DNA of 64,000 nucleotides from Dioscorea cayenensis subsp. rotundata (taxonomy: Eukaryota; Streptophyta; Magnoliopsida; Dioscoreales; Dioscoreaceae): the NCBI RefSeq assembly GCF_009730915.1, contig NC_052477.1, positions 24,384,578 through 24,448,577 on the forward strand, read 5' to 3'. The notes below the pieces were generated by a model that saw only the letters and a program-made list of their open reading frames with translations, was not told the origin of the DNA and searched no databases. The stretch's first letter is position 1. Each line of letters opens with the position of its first letter. The translations under genes were made by a program, and so were the position numbers. Positions 32,611 to 44,985 of this stretch are shown here, piece after piece.

Positions 32611-32888
32611 TACTGCTCTCACCATGCCCTAAGAGACCGGTGTCCGCTTTCCTTGATTTTGGGCAAACTCAACTATCTTTTATTTTTATCTTCTTATGTT
32701 TGTCCTTGACCTTTTTGTGTTAGCTTTATTAATTTCTGTTTCTATGTTATTTTAGTTTTATTTGTCCCCTCTCTTTTTGTTTTAGTATGGTTGTGTTTTG
32801 TTTGTTCTTTTTTTGTTTTGTCGTCTCTTTGAGACATCGTCTTGAACTTTATTTGTTCTTTCCCTCAAGTTTATTTGAGTCCATAAAA
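32611..32888 (+). mobile_element. 5'-truncated LINE 3' end, 278 bp
   Basis: An 11 bp target duplication, AATGAAGGTTT, flanks it at 32600-32610 and 32889-32899. The insert is pyrimidine-rich on the plus strand and ends in an A run (CCATAAAA). It has no protein-coding remnant, so only the 3' untranslated part was integrated. Confidence 0.8.
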
Positions 32889-32899
32889 AATGAAGGTTT

Positions 32900-33477
32900 G
32901 TCTTATAATCAAAACATCTTATGTTAGGTAATAAAATACCATAAACTAAAGGAGACAACCAACAAAATGAAAGAGAAGTCTAGAGTTCATCAATCCTATA
33001 GAGGGGAGCGAGCCTAGTAGCCCCAAAGTGATGAGTGATAGCACCAGCCCAATTTGACAGAGCCCTCCTAGAGGATCCTTTCACTCCATGAGTGGTTTGG
33101 TTCTTTTTTTAGAATGCAATTACTATTTAATTTTTTCTTAGAGCTGACTGTTCACTCATCATTTAGTGGATCTCTATGTTTTTCAGTGTTTTGTTTTCAG
33201 TCTTATACTTTTGAATTTTTTGTACTTCCTCTTTTATAATAAATGTGTATGTGTGTGTGGTTGGTGTCCCTCCATTTATATAGTGTCAAAAAAAGATCCC
33301 TGGAATGAGAACAAGTTTGCAATCTTATTCTTATAACTGAGGGTAAAGACGCTTGACCAGACGATCAATTCTCACTTGTGCACATGCTCCTGACTTTTAT
33401 GCTCCTTGCATTTATCACTTTCTATTCATAATTCATAAGTTATTTTAGTCATGTGTGTGTTGTAGATAGTTCTTTTA

Positions 33478-33521
<44 letters not shown>

Positions 33522-33654
33522 GAAGAAGAAGAAGAAGAAGATACTCTTCTCGTGCCTATTAATAGACTAAGAAACATGAACGGTATTAGTTTGTGTTATT
33601 AAGTTGATAAATTCTTTCAATGATTTTTGAATGTCTTGTATTCGTAACGTTTTT
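32900..33654. repeat. Intergenic with an (AAT)n(AAG)n microsatellite
   Basis: An AAT tract at about 33478-33521 passes into AAG repeats to about 33540. The stretch before it (33060-33260) is T-rich and could be another LINE tail, but no target duplication was found. No gene is seen. Confidence 0.6.
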
Positions 33655-34240
33655 TTTATATATTGTTTTGAAGAATGGCTATGGTGTTACTAGATGAGGG
33701 CAAGTATTAGTTCATGATCAATTCTGATACAAGTTGTGCTACCTGTGAAATGTTCTTTATCATACATAGCCTCTGAATGAATCAGAAAACCAGTGACACA
33801 AAAATCTAGTTCTGTTTTTTTCCCTTTCAACCTTCAAATGTGCTGGAAGTTTTCAGTTCATGTTCAATGTGCATACTGTATTTAATAAACACTTGTTTTC
33901 TTTATCTCCTCTTGCCAAAGGAAAACAGAGCAAAGGATACATCATCGATGTAAATTGCCTGAATTGATATAATTTACCAAACCCTCTTTTTTTATTTTTT
34001 CAGTTTTCAGTAAATGTGCTGCACTGAGTGGCATTACGTTCATATGACTCGGTTAAGGATCCAAGAGGTGCAGGAGCTGCACCTGTTTTTCACCTATTGC
34101 CAGTTTGAAAATTTCAAAGTCAAGTGTGTTTTGATTGCACTTCTGAGTTCACAATCAATTACATCAACTGTGTATTGTTGATTGCTAGCTATTACTGGAC
34201 TCATTTCCATCCATTTAATAACAGATGCAGATTTTTATTT
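33655..34240. repeat. Duplicated flank segment, copy C
   Basis: Starts TTTTGAAGAATGGC and keeps copy B landmarks in order: GCTACCTGTGAA, AATAAACACTTG, and a CATATGACTCGGTTAAGGAT block matching CATGGCTCGATTGAGGAGG in copy B. Divergence is high. It is the second copy 3' of the CNL and is cut by LINE 2. Confidence 0.5.
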
Positions 34241-34388
34241 TTATTTATTATTTATTTTTTTTTGGGGAAAGAGCTCTGAATTTATTAATGAAGAAAAAAG
34301 GTTACAAAGAGTTCAAATAATACAACACAAAGAGGAAAGAAGACACAACAAAAAGAGAAGCAAACTACAACAAGAAAAACAAAGAAAA

Positions 34389-37300
34389 TTAGAAAACAAA
34401 CCCATGCTCAGAAAAAGACTTCATAATCCACCTCGGCAGGTCACGGCCAGACAAAAAAAGGTTCAGATTGTGGAGGTTGGACCCAGCAAAGATGGCAAGG
34501 GCAGAAGTTGGGCCGTTCCATCGAGAAGGAATGTTGATCATGGAGGGATTTCCCGCGATTTGGAGTAAGTGTGAGATGTCATAAAGATCCTGCTCAAACC
34601 GCCAATTTGCAGGGTTACGAGAATCCAACAGAGCTAGAGAGATATCATGGTTATAATGAAGGATGCGACGAATATCCAATTGCCGATCAGAAGAGATTTG
34701 AAGAGCAATGCAAAGGGCTTTAAAGCCAGCTTCAAGATGGGAATCTGCTTGGAATGTGCAGCAACCTGCACAAGAGATAACACAGTTATGATTTGAGATA
34801 AGAAACCCCAACTTACCAAGCTTGCTGCCGTCATTCCATCTGTGAGCATAAAAGAGAAAGAGGCCGTCGAAGATGGAGAAGTTATTGAGGAGGAGCCTCC
34901 GACCCAAGAGAGAGCAAGTTGCCTGCATAAATTCCTGGACATGGCTAATAGCTTTGGAGGGAATGTTAGAGAAATTGGGTTTGATATTACTAAAGATTAA
35001 ATCACAGCGAGCCTTCCACAAAAACCAGATCGTGACAGCAATGACAGAGATAGTATAAAAAGAAAGGTTGTAATCAGAGATCCATAAACCAGCAGAAATT
35101 AAATCAGGGAAGGAAATATTAAAGCCAAGGTTATAATTTAACATATTCCAAACCAACTGTGCACAACGACAATCCAGAAAGATGTGATCAATGGACTCAA
35201 GTTCAATGTTACAGAAAGCACATACTGAATGAGGACCAATATTAATGCGATTTAGGAAATCAGTAGTAGAGATGCGGCCATGAAGCATAAGCCAAATGAA
35301 ATGCTTAACACGAGGAGCAACATGTAATTTCCAAAGCTTATCCCAACCAAGCCAAGCCATATTAGAATCAGTATTGAGATTTAAATGATGATAGATAGCA
35401 GAAGAAATTTTAAGATTTGAAGGAAGAGGTTGCCAAACCCAGTAATTATTACTCCCACAGTCATAAGCACAAATGCAGGGAATCAAAGCACCTAATAAGT
35501 TTCCAAAAATGAAACACAGAATACCATGATTCCACTGGCCATTATCAAACAAAACAGATAGGTGATAATCATTCAGATCAGCGTTAACATTTAAAAAGGT
35601 AGGCTTGAAGGCCAGAGGTATATCAAATAACCACGGATCAACCAGGAAAGAAGTCTGAACTGGATTAAAGGTTTTGATCCTCAGATTCTGCTTAAGAATG
35701 CTAGCAGTTCTACAAAGACCTCTGAAAAACCAGGAACAATTGGTAGGGATAGGATCAGTCCAGAAGTTTAAGCGACCGTATTTATGGCGAGCAATATCAA
35801 CCCAGAAGTTGTTGTCTGAGTTCAAGTATTTAAAAACATTTTTAGCCATAAGAGAAATCTTGGCAAAAGGGAGGTTGCGAAGCCCCAAGCCCCCCCTCAG
35901 ATTTACTATCAGTAATACAACTTCAATTAACAGCATGGATGCCCTTTCCATTGCCCCCTTTAAACCAGAAGAAGTCCCTGACCAACATAGAGATCTCCTG
36001 GAGGACCGAGTCAGGAACAGGGTAAGCTGACAGGTAGTAAGTGGGAATAGAGAGAATAGAAGAGGTAATAAGGGTAGACTTAGCAGCAGGGAGAGTTTGT
36101 AAGTTTTCCAGCGTGAGCACAAATTTTTAATCTTGGCAATCATGGGATTAAAGGAGAGAACATTAAGTTTTTTAGGAGCAATAAGGATGCCCAAATAAGT
36201 CATAGGAAAATGGGCTTGGGAGAAACCAGAGATGGAACAAATTCTATTAGCGATATGTTTATTGAACCAGGAAGGGAGAAAGATTTGAGTTTTATTAAGA
36301 TTTGGACGTTGACCAGTTAAATGGGAATAGATGGAAAGACAAAGTTTGATGTTACGGACAACAGATCTAGAAGCATTGGTAATCAGAATAATATCATCAG
36401 CAAACATTAAATGATTAAAATTAGAATTCAAGGTACAATCAAAGCCAGGAATCATGTTAGAAGTAAGGGCACGATTCAAGATAGCTGAGAAATTCTGAGC
36501 AACAAGAATGAATAGGAGAGAGGATAAGGGATCCCCCTGACGAATACCTCTAGGGGAATGAAACCAAGGAGAAGGAACACCATTAACCAAAATAGAAAAG
36601 GAGGAGGAGTAAAGGGTAGCTCGGATCCAGGAAATCCAGGTCGCAGGGAACTTCATCCTAGTAAGGGTTGCAAGAATTGTACTCCAAGCAAGAGTATCAT
36701 AAGCCTTCTCTATATCAAGTTTAATAATCATCCTAGGGGGGTAGTTACGGTCAAACTCAAGAGAATGGACCACCTCCTGAACTGCTATAATATTATCAAA
36801 AGTACCTCTTTCCGACATAAACCCAGCTTGCTCTCTACCTACTAACATAGGGAGAACATGCTTGAGTCGATCGGAAAGAAGTTTTGAGATAATTTTATAG
36901 CAGACATTGCATAATGAAATGGGGCGATAATCCGAAACCAGCTGGGGATTCAAAATTTTAGGAACAAGAGTAATATAAGTTCGACCCCAAGAGGAAGGGA
37001 GGTGAGAAGTCTGGAAAAAACATTTAATAGCAGCAACCAGATGATCACCAATATCATCCCAGAAAAAACGATAAAACTCAATAATAAACCCATCAGGACC
37101 AGGAGACTTACCGGTAGGGAGATCAAGGAGAGCAAGATAGATCTCCTCCTTAGTAACTTCCCGAACAAGTTGCTAGCCAGAATCAAAGGAGATACTAGGA
37201 AGATCATCAGGTAACGCACTAAGAGTAGCATTAAAATCATCCTGGGAATGAATAATAGGATCCGACCAGAGAATAGAATAAAATCTCTTGAAAGCATGCT

Positions 37301-38496
37301 CAATGCTAGACTGATCAGAATGTCTATTACCAGCAGAATCTGTAATGTGGGAAATGAAATTATGGTGGGCTCGAATGTGAGCAGATTTGTGAAAGAAATT
37401 TGTATTTTTGTCACCATCACAAACCCATAAGAGACGCGCACGCTGAGCCCATTTGATAGAAATTTGACGTTGAATAGCTGCAAGTCTAGAATACTGGTCA
37501 GACAGATTAGTTTGAGAGACAATAAAATCATCCATACTTTCTAAATTACAAATATTGGTTTCTGTCTGTTTAAGATCATAATCCAAAGAATTTACACCAA
37601 TATGCTTCCAAGAGTTCAGTTTAAAACGAGTGCAAGAGAGTAAATGCGAGAAGATGTGAAGAGGATTACCATGAGCAAGAGACCGAAAGGCTTCTCTAAC
37701 AGTATCATGACAACCAGTAAACTCTAACCAGTAATTTTCAAATTTAAACAGATAACGATTAGTAGAATCATACAAAGAGACCGACAAAACCAGAGGAGAA
37801 TGATCCAAGAAACTGCGAGAGAGATGAGAAAGAGAAAAATTCTTAAACCGAGAGATCCAGTCTAAGTTAACAATGCAGTGATCTAAACGAGCCCAGCAAT
37901 GAGCAAGACCACGCTGATTGTTGCACCAAGTAAAAGGGGAGCCAGAAGAGTTAAGATCAAAAAGATTATTAGAGTCGACAAAACTACAGATAAAAAGAGG
38001 CTTTGCGAGAATAGTAATAAAAATGACCTCCCTTGTGCTCATTAGGATATAAAATGGAATTAAAATCACCAATTATAAGCCAAGGAAGATGGAAAGACGA
38101 GATTTTAGAAAGTTCATTCCAAACCGCGCATTGAGAAGAAAAACGACTAGAATTATAGACCACAGAAATAATAGAACTAGAGAAATAGATAGAAGAAATC
38201 ACCAAATGAAGAATGCGGCGAGAAGAGGCAATGGGAGAAACCTGACCAAGACTTTTCTTCCAGCAGACAAAAATGCCTCCAGAGAAACCCTCTGCAAGGA
38301 TGGAAGCCCAAGCCCAGGAACTAGAGATTTTGCTGCAAAACTTACCAATCCGAACAGAGTTAGCTCTGGTTTCCACTAGGCATAAGATAGCAAGGTCATT
38401 CTGACGGATAAGACGAAAAATACGGGCAAGGGTTTCCAGGGATGAGAGACCCCTACAATTCCAGCAGCAAATTTTTTTAGTTATCATCAAAACCAA
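34389..38496 (-). pseudogene. LINE 2 ORF2: endonuclease, reverse transcriptase, RNase H
   Basis: The endonuclease begins near 38484 (KKICCWNCRGLSSLETLAR) and shows VETRAN, IGDFNSI and LDHSPLVLSV. A frameshift falls near 38030 in the tyrosine-rich HFYYYSRKAS region, and a TAG at 37171-37173 follows FDSG. The reverse transcriptase is then open, with GKSPGPDG, DYRPISLCNVCYK, RQGDPLSSLLF and the catalytic FADD box (HLMFADDIILI). Between about 36120 and 35900 the frame is shifted and then shifted back, so two compensating indels bracket some 60 codons. The zinc-binding domain (CAFCNIELESIDHIFLDC) and an RNase H with WNDGSK and HLEAGFKAL close the ORF at 34389. Confidence 0.9.
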
Positions 38497-38550
38497 TTAA
38501 TAAAAAGAAAGTAAAACTCCCTGAAAAAAGGATACAAAGTGAAGACAAAG

Positions 38551-40268
38551 TCACTGATGACTGGATTCACCCATTTCTAAACGTCCCTTCTTAAGGGTTT
38601 CCACATCTAGAAGAGAACCCTTGCGGATAAGAGCGACCCGCCGAGCTTCCTCTTGATACTGATCTAAAGTCATGTGGTCATCAGGTTCATCTCCCTCTGA
38701 CATCTGATCTTCTGAATCCTCAGAAGCATCGTCATCGTTGTCACTATCCTCCTCCATAGAACCGTCGTCCAGAGCAGCAGTAACATGATCAACGAGTTTG
38801 GTATGGTCTGGGCTTAGGTTAGGAGCATTGAGAGAGGGGTCTTCAACAAGGGAAGACAGAAGGACAGGGGGTGGAGATCGGTGCCTTCGATCCAACGGCT
38901 CACGTGCCCTGGGAAAGAGTTGTTGGGGCTGAGTAAGTGGATTAGGATTCTCTAGCTGTATGTGCGAAGTGACAGGAGAAGGCGCAGTAGGGGGAGGAGT
39001 GGGGTCCCAATGCACATTGGGAGAACGCGACTCAGAGTTCCCAGGCACCTTAGATAGAGTAACTGGTGGGGCGGCAATGTCAGGAGTGTCAGAAGGGCCA
39101 GAGACTATTGGGCTCGGGGAATCATGCAACGTGGCATGGGAGTCGGGGATGCCGCCCACTAGCGCCACCTCGCAGCCCGCCACGTAAGCTGTGAACAGAG
39201 GCGCCTCGGGGAGACCGGTCATCGTTTCTCGGAGCGGCTGCCAAACCCTCAGCCGCATTGGGAGTGCGAACACTGCCGCGCAGGATCGGGAAAGACCACG
39301 CCGGCGAGAGACAAGCAACCATGGACCATAATCCGTTACTTCCTCAGGGGACGAGGAAACCAAAAGGGACACTGGATGCAGGATCTGTAGAAGGGCAAGG
39401 GACTCTTGGATCGACTCCAACCACCAAGGGAGAATGCGCCTGTCTGACCTCCTTCCCTCATTGAACACGAGGGGGCTGAGAGACACTAGCATTTCCGGTT
39501 GTTGGAGCACGATTGCAAGAATTCGAACCATGCCCAATCATACCACAGAAGTAACAGAAAGTTGGGAGGCGTTCATACAGTACAACAACGAAAACACGAT
39601 GTTGATCATCTCCAAGCCATAAGCCCTTACCGAGAGGTTTGGAAAGATCTAATTCAATACAAACCCTAGCATATTTGGTACGAGTTAGAGAGAGTGTGAG
39701 TTCATCAACTTTCAAGAGCTTACCCAAGTGACCAGTGATAGTATCTAACATATCGCCACACCAGAACTCAATGGGTAGATTATGGAGTTGAATCCAGATA
39801 GCAGCTGTAGTAAGTTTGGTGAAGGTGGGTTCAAAGTATGGGCGCCAGGGAGACAACTGAAGAATAATACCATTGATGGTCCAAGGTCCGTCAGAGAGAA
39901 GACGCTGTAGAACAGATTGATTAGAACATCTAATAAGTATAAACCCATTAGGAAGATCCGAGATAAAAATTTCTCCAAAGTTTTCCCATTTCTTCTGGAG
40001 AATAGTCTTCACTTGCTCAAACAAAGGGGGCTTCCCAAAGAATTTGCCGTAAAGGGAGTATTGAAAGCGGAGGTGGGCTCGATTCAGGGTATCACTGTCG
40101 AGTTTAATGAACTCCGAGGTGGTTTCTTTGAGTTTGTTAAGGACTGTTGGGTTGTGGATGGGAGAAGTCTCTTGGGTCTGGGTGAGTTTGGAGGCAATTT
40201 GAGCCCAGGTGGGGGGAGGGGGGACGGACGCTGCGGGGCGGACGGTGGATCTGACCCCCGCTTGCCAT
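38551..40268 (-). pseudogene. LINE 2 ORF1 (DUF4283 plus zinc knuckle)
   Basis: By comparison with LINE 1 the start is the ATG at 40268 (MASGG). A frameshift in a run of C soon after moves the reading into the frame with WAQIASKLTQTQETSP. The DUF4283 core (FGKPPLFEQVK, DLPNGFILIRC, GPWTINGIILQLSPWRP) and the knuckle CYFCGMIGHGSNSC are intact. A second frameshift near 39500 leads into a proline-rich then acidic tail (SEDSEDQMSEGDEPDDH) ending at 38551. As in LINE 1 the tail segment around 39.0-39.3 kb is GC-rich. Confidence 0.85.
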
Positions 40269-40335
40269 GGCAAGAGGGGGATAGAAGAGGAGGGGAACAA
40301 CAGTATCAGGGAGGCAGGCGCAGAGGCAGAGGGGT

Positions 40336-40613
40336 TTGAGACCACCTTTGTATGAAATACAGAGAATAACTCTTAGACAGCAATGACAACAATAAGCATC
40401 CGGTTGAAGTGGTATTCTACAATCATAATGCTCTTGTATTTATAAAAAAAGGAAGGAATGTAAAAGAGCGCAAGTATATCTAAAACCATAGCCAGATAAT
40501 AATCAAAATTTGCTGATTTATGTTAAGAGAGTTTTCAAACAAGATCATAAGGCTTATAAAAACAACCACAAAATCATGTCTCCTCTATTGTTTTGGTCAT
40601 TAGCCACTTGACC
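40336..40613 (-). other. PIN 3' flank
   Basis: Between the LINE 2 leader and the PIN stop codon. Likely 3' untranslated sequence of the PIN copy; no other feature is seen. Confidence 0.45.
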
Positions 40614-43600
40614 CTATTGATGCTGCTTCAAAGGCTCGAACATGATGTAGTAGACTAGTTTGATAGGGAGTGCTATCAACATGCCAAAAATAACTCTGCA
40701 ACAGTTACACAAATTAACTATTAGACATCACTGAACATATTCCACATTTCATCAAAAATATGTGATAAGAGAGTTGGTACCCTATGCTTAAAATCTTTGG
40801 ATGCACATTGTATTCCTTGGCAAACACAAATGGAACAATTCCTTGAGGCAGAGCCGCCTGCATTTTAAGTCATAAGAATACCATAAATTAGTGGCCAAAA
40901 ATGGGGCAACATGCATCATGGCAGTTTATGTTTGAATTTTTCTACCTGAACAATGGCAACATGGAGAAGCACACCTCGCAATTTAACAACATAAGAAGCC
41001 ACAGCCATCACAACAGGACCAACTATAAATCTGACAGCCATTGAAAAGGCTGCAACAGAGTTGCCACAAGCAATCATCTTGGGTTGCAATGCCATGAACA
41101 ACCCTGTGCATATATCACCAAATTGTATACTTGAATCACTACTCAAAATAAAACCACAATACCAATCTAGTCAAAATCTAAGAATATATCATACCAAGAC
41201 TAAACATTGCCATCCCAAGCTCAGCATCAGGGAGTATGGATATAGAACGAGCTATTATTGCAGGCATTTTAGTTCCCCATCTACCCAAACACAATCAAGT
41301 TAACATCAAGATCTAGACTAAAGCAACAAATCAAATCTAGAAGTAAATATATACCTGAAGGAAACCAAAGACCAAATAAGACCAATAAGACTAGAATAAG
41401 TGTTTCGGATTCTTAATAAGCTTCCTCCAAACCATAACAAGAATGAGCCTGGTCATGACACTAGCAGCTGGCATTGCAATAGCCTTAACATCCTTCACAC
41501 CATCTTTCACATTGTGATCAGCTATGGTATCAGACCCTTGTTTCTCCCCATGCCCACCATCCCTCTCCTGATTCCTGAAGCTGAACTCATTGCAAATATC
41601 ACGCACTCCTAAACATTCAACAAAAGCACAAACACATTAACACTAAGAACAAACATTGGTATAGTAAAGATCTTTCACCTGCTGTAGTATTCTCTGACAC
41701 AGGTGAAGCACTAGAGCTCCAAACAAACATATGCAAGTCCTTAGTAGCACCATCACTACCATTCACCTTCTTCTTCCCACCATTGGAGACAACAAACCAT
41801 TAAGCTTAGTACCACCATGGTCTCCACTCTCCTCATCATTACTAACCAAAGAGAAAAAGTCATTGTGATTAAAGCTAGACTCTCTTAGAGTCGGATTTCT
41901 AGACGATTGCAACAAGTAAATCTCCACATTGGTTAAGTTTGACATGTGTGGAGTCAGAGACTTGCGAGAGAAAATCTCTGGCCTTGAGCTCGCTGACTTG
42001 CGAACAATCACATGAAGCTTGCCATATTCTCCGACCTCAGCCTCAGCCTGGAGCGGTTCCCGCCCGTCCAACTATGCTATATCAGAATCAACTTTGAAGG
42101 AAAGAATGGACGCAGTGTTGTCTTGGAACTATTCACTAATGAGAAACTAAGCTCCACGATACTCAAACAAGAAGAGCAAAAGTGTATACCAAATAATGCA
42201 TTGGAGTACAACTAGTTGCACCATTAAACTACCAGAGAAAGCACCATACATGCCTTTCAAAAGAGGAATGCCCATGACTAGAGTGTTGGGGAGAGTGGAG
42301 AGGGAGAAGAGAGTGATACCCCATTCTAAAGAGCCTTTGGACCTGGTTTTGGCCCAGATAGATAGAATGGTGAGAAGTATGAGTTTCTGAAGAGTGTTAG
42401 CTGTTAGTACAACTACACTATAATTGGCATGATTTGACACTGAGTCAAGATGACATGGAAACCTTTGTGACGTGGCATAAATGATGACATGACAAAACAT
42501 GGTGACATGGCAAGGAGTCTTAGCTTGGAGGCAAATATCTTGGAGATCTTGGTGAAGCTATTTTTGGTATGTGTTATAACTTGAAGACAAGATCATATCA
42601 AGACCATATTTAGGTGATTTGATTGGAGACTAAATATGGATGGGGCTTAATTGATGAAATATCTATCAATGGTATGAATGAAGGCTATTGAAGGTATGAT
42701 TTGAAGAAACCTTAATAGGTATGATTGAAGACATGCCTATTGTTGCCATGATTGAATTGATTGATTGAAGATCTATTCTTGGAAGATTTGAAGACCAAAC
42801 TTGGATGAATTGAAGATCAAGGTTGGAAAGTTTTATGAAGACGCATAAGGACGTTTGCCCCTTGCGAGGGGACTGTGTGGTGAGGTACTGAGGAGATAGG
42901 CTAGTTGCAGGTGGTCGGGATTGGGAGATCTTGCTACACTGACTCAGACTAAGCATGACAGGGAGGTTGATGAGTCTTGAGGTCGTTCGCAACGTAACCA
43001 TAACTCAGTCAAGTCGGCAGTCAAGGCCATGTTGCAAGTCATGTTACAACAGGAGTTGCAACAGCTAATTTTGGAAGATTTTAAAATTAGTAGCCGCGGA
43101 GATTCTAAAAGAGGTATGGACTATATTTGGGATGTTGAGGCATTTATATAAGCTACCTTTGCTCTGAGATTGGGTGCGACTCTTAAGGAGGAGAGAGGGT
43201 AAGCACTAGACATTCTAGAGAGGGTAGTGATTTTTGTTTATGATCGTGAGTGACAAGTGTATGTACTTAATTATTTTCTCCTCTTTTAGTGAATTGTTAA
43301 TCTCCGGGCTTGGCCCCCCAGACGTAGGCGAGTGGATGCCGAATTGGATTACCAATCTTGTGTGTCTTCTTCTTGTTTGCTTTGTGTGAGTTTTCTATGA
43401 GTGTTTGAGTGTTCTCTAAACCACAAACCACATCGGCAGAACTAACATTAGTAGCTATAAAGTGGAAGGTCATGGAGTAAGGGTCATTAGTGGAGATAAA
43501 GTGGAAGGAGGGAAGTTGAACAGCAAAGAGTGCAACAAACCGGTTGATACCGGAGCACTGGTCTGGTGTGAAAATCTGTCACCATTTCACTGAAGCATAG

Positions 43601-43640
43601 GCAAGTCCCATAGCTAGTACAATGGCACCACTGCTGTAAG
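40614..43640 (-). pseudogene. PIN-type auxin efflux carrier pseudogene, split by a solo LTR
   Basis: PIN proteins are membrane carriers that export auxin. The minus strand carries, in order, N-terminal membrane helices (near 43640, [25 protein letters not shown]), helices 3-5 ([20 protein letters not shown]), the loop ([30 protein letters not shown]), and C-terminal exons: MPAASVMTRLILVMVWRKLI (near 41480), [20 protein letters not shown] (near 41250), [13 protein letters not shown] (near 41080), [20 protein letters not shown] (near 40820) and VIFGMLIALPIKLVYYIM, stopping at 40614. Lesions: in-frame stops at about 42080, 42126 and 42147; an extra A near 41403; no clear start Met; and the solo LTR. 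The loop suggests a long-loop plasma-membrane PIN ancestor. Confidence 0.9.
42402..43447. repeat. Solo LTR (Copia-type), 1046 bp, inside PIN exon 1
   Basis: Ends are TGTTAG and CTAACA. The flanking 5 bp are TTAGC (42397-42401) and TTAGT (43448-43452), a one-mismatch duplication. PIN coding sequence runs up to both sides, and with one copy of the duplication it matches the family pattern FIAA-TLQKL. The LTR contains a promoter-like region near 43145 (TTTATATAAG) and the phrase CCGGGCTTGGCCCCCCAGACG near 43307, common in Copia LTRs. The strand was not determined with certainty. Confidence 0.87.
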
Positions 43641-43649
43641 AACATGGTA

Positions 43650-44274
43650 CAAGTCTAGAACATGGCACCACTACTGTACGCCAAACTACCTTTTTTAGTC
43701 TAACACAATTACTTTGATTATCTTGGACAAGTTTTCTAATCTCATCTACTCATAATTGATAGGATACTAACTCGTTTGCTTTCAAAAGAATGAATTTCTT
43801 CTTGGCGATCACTCACAACTGTTATTTACCTGACAGAGCCGCACTTTAAAGTTGACCCTACGAAAGAGTAAATTAAGTCTAACTACTTTAATAACATACT
43901 AGATGTCACAAGAATATTGTGATCATGATACCTCAGGCCTAAGATCTACTCATATAATCATAAACAATAATTCTAATCATTGATGGTTAAAGAGTAAAAC
44001 CGATGTGATTAGATTGTTGCTAGTTATGTTTGAATACATCAAATCCCATCAATGTATTTATGACATATGCACCCACTATCCTAAAGTGTTCAACTAATAT
44101 ACTTTGTTAAAATATATGTCATATAAATTCTTACGAATCTGTAATGCCCAATTAAATATTTTTTTATTTGCGAACTATTCAAGTGTATGAGTACTAAACC
44201 CTTCTAGTGTCCTCCTCTTTATCTCATAAAGAGTAAAATATTTAACTTAATACACAAGAACTATAATGTTTAGA
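43650..44274. other. Intergenic, nothing recognised
   Basis: It starts beside the PIN N-terminus, where a short direct repeat (AGAACATGG at 43638 and 43658) is seen. The rest has no supported feature. Confidence 0.4.
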
Positions 44275-44279
44275 TTTAA

Positions 44280-44740
44280 TTAAAATGTCATCACAAAATT
44301 TATATGAACATCAAAATAAATGAAATGTCTTAATACAAATATCCTCGTTGGCATTAGAGGGCATAATAGTAACAATTGGGACCTCCAAAAGCACAACATT
44401 TCCTTTAGAGGGTTCGGAATACTTGGAGCCTTGAAGACCTTGGTCAGAAAGATCCATATTTTCTTAATGAAGGGGTAGTGGATAAATATATGATCTACCA
44501 ATTCAGTAGTCGAAAGGCACAGGCAGCACGTGGTGGTAGGAAGCCTATCACATTTTCAAGAAGCTTGATTTTTCAAGGTAAGAATTAGGTTGTCCCAAGC
44601 AAGCCAATTAAATAGATTGACTGCTTGGGGGTGGCATCTTTCTAAATTTTTGTGTCACTTGACAACGAACACCTCCATTGTTTAGGAAGCTATGAAAGGA
44701 TTTAACTGTGAACCTACCATTAGCTGTCAAATTTCATTGT
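44280..44740 (-). pseudogene. LINE ORF2 scrap: zinc-binding RVT domain
   Basis: The minus strand reads a typical plant LINE segment: NLFNWLAWDNLILTL near 44600, a Cys-containing finger near 44520, then VDHIFIHYPFIKKIWIFLTK and CFWRSQLLLLCPLM to 44280. The frame is broken between these parts. No ends or target duplications are visible. It represents a third LINE lineage, different from LINE 1/2. Confidence 0.65.
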
Positions 44741-44769
44741 TTTTTTATCAGTAAAGCCTTGTTATTGCA

Positions 44770-44985
44770 GTAAAAGAGGAATACTTTTTATGGTTTTGTG
44801 GATATATGGTTTCTCTAGCTAACAAAAAGAGACAAACTGTTAACATGTTAACTCACCATGGCAAAATTATCATTTCATTTAAAGATGGCTGATATGACAT
44901 GAATATATATATATATATATATTGTCTATTGATGTCTCCTAAAATTCCACAAACAAAAAAAAACTTAAATCCCAAAAGCCAAATA
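44770..44985. other. Short AT-rich stretch with (AT)n
   Basis: A simple AT tract lies at about 44904-44922. Nothing else is seen. Confidence 0.5.

Larger units (their letters stand above)
34264..40335 (-). mobile_element. LINE 2 (same family as LINE 1), about 6.1 kb
   Basis: The 3' end on the minus strand reads into GAGCTCTTTCCCC followed by an A-rich tail (34231-34263 as T-rich on plus), matching the LINE 1 end. Both ORFs are present in the same order and orientation as LINE 1 with closely related protein sequence. The 5' limit is set by comparison with the LINE 1 leader and is uncertain by a few tens of bases. I could not find a clear target duplication. It lies between CNL flank copy C and the 3' end of the PIN pseudogene. 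Confidence 0.85.

Noticed and set aside
33478..33540. Repeat array considered as a CRISPR-like or satellite array
   Set aside because: Simple AAT/AAG microsatellite without spacers.
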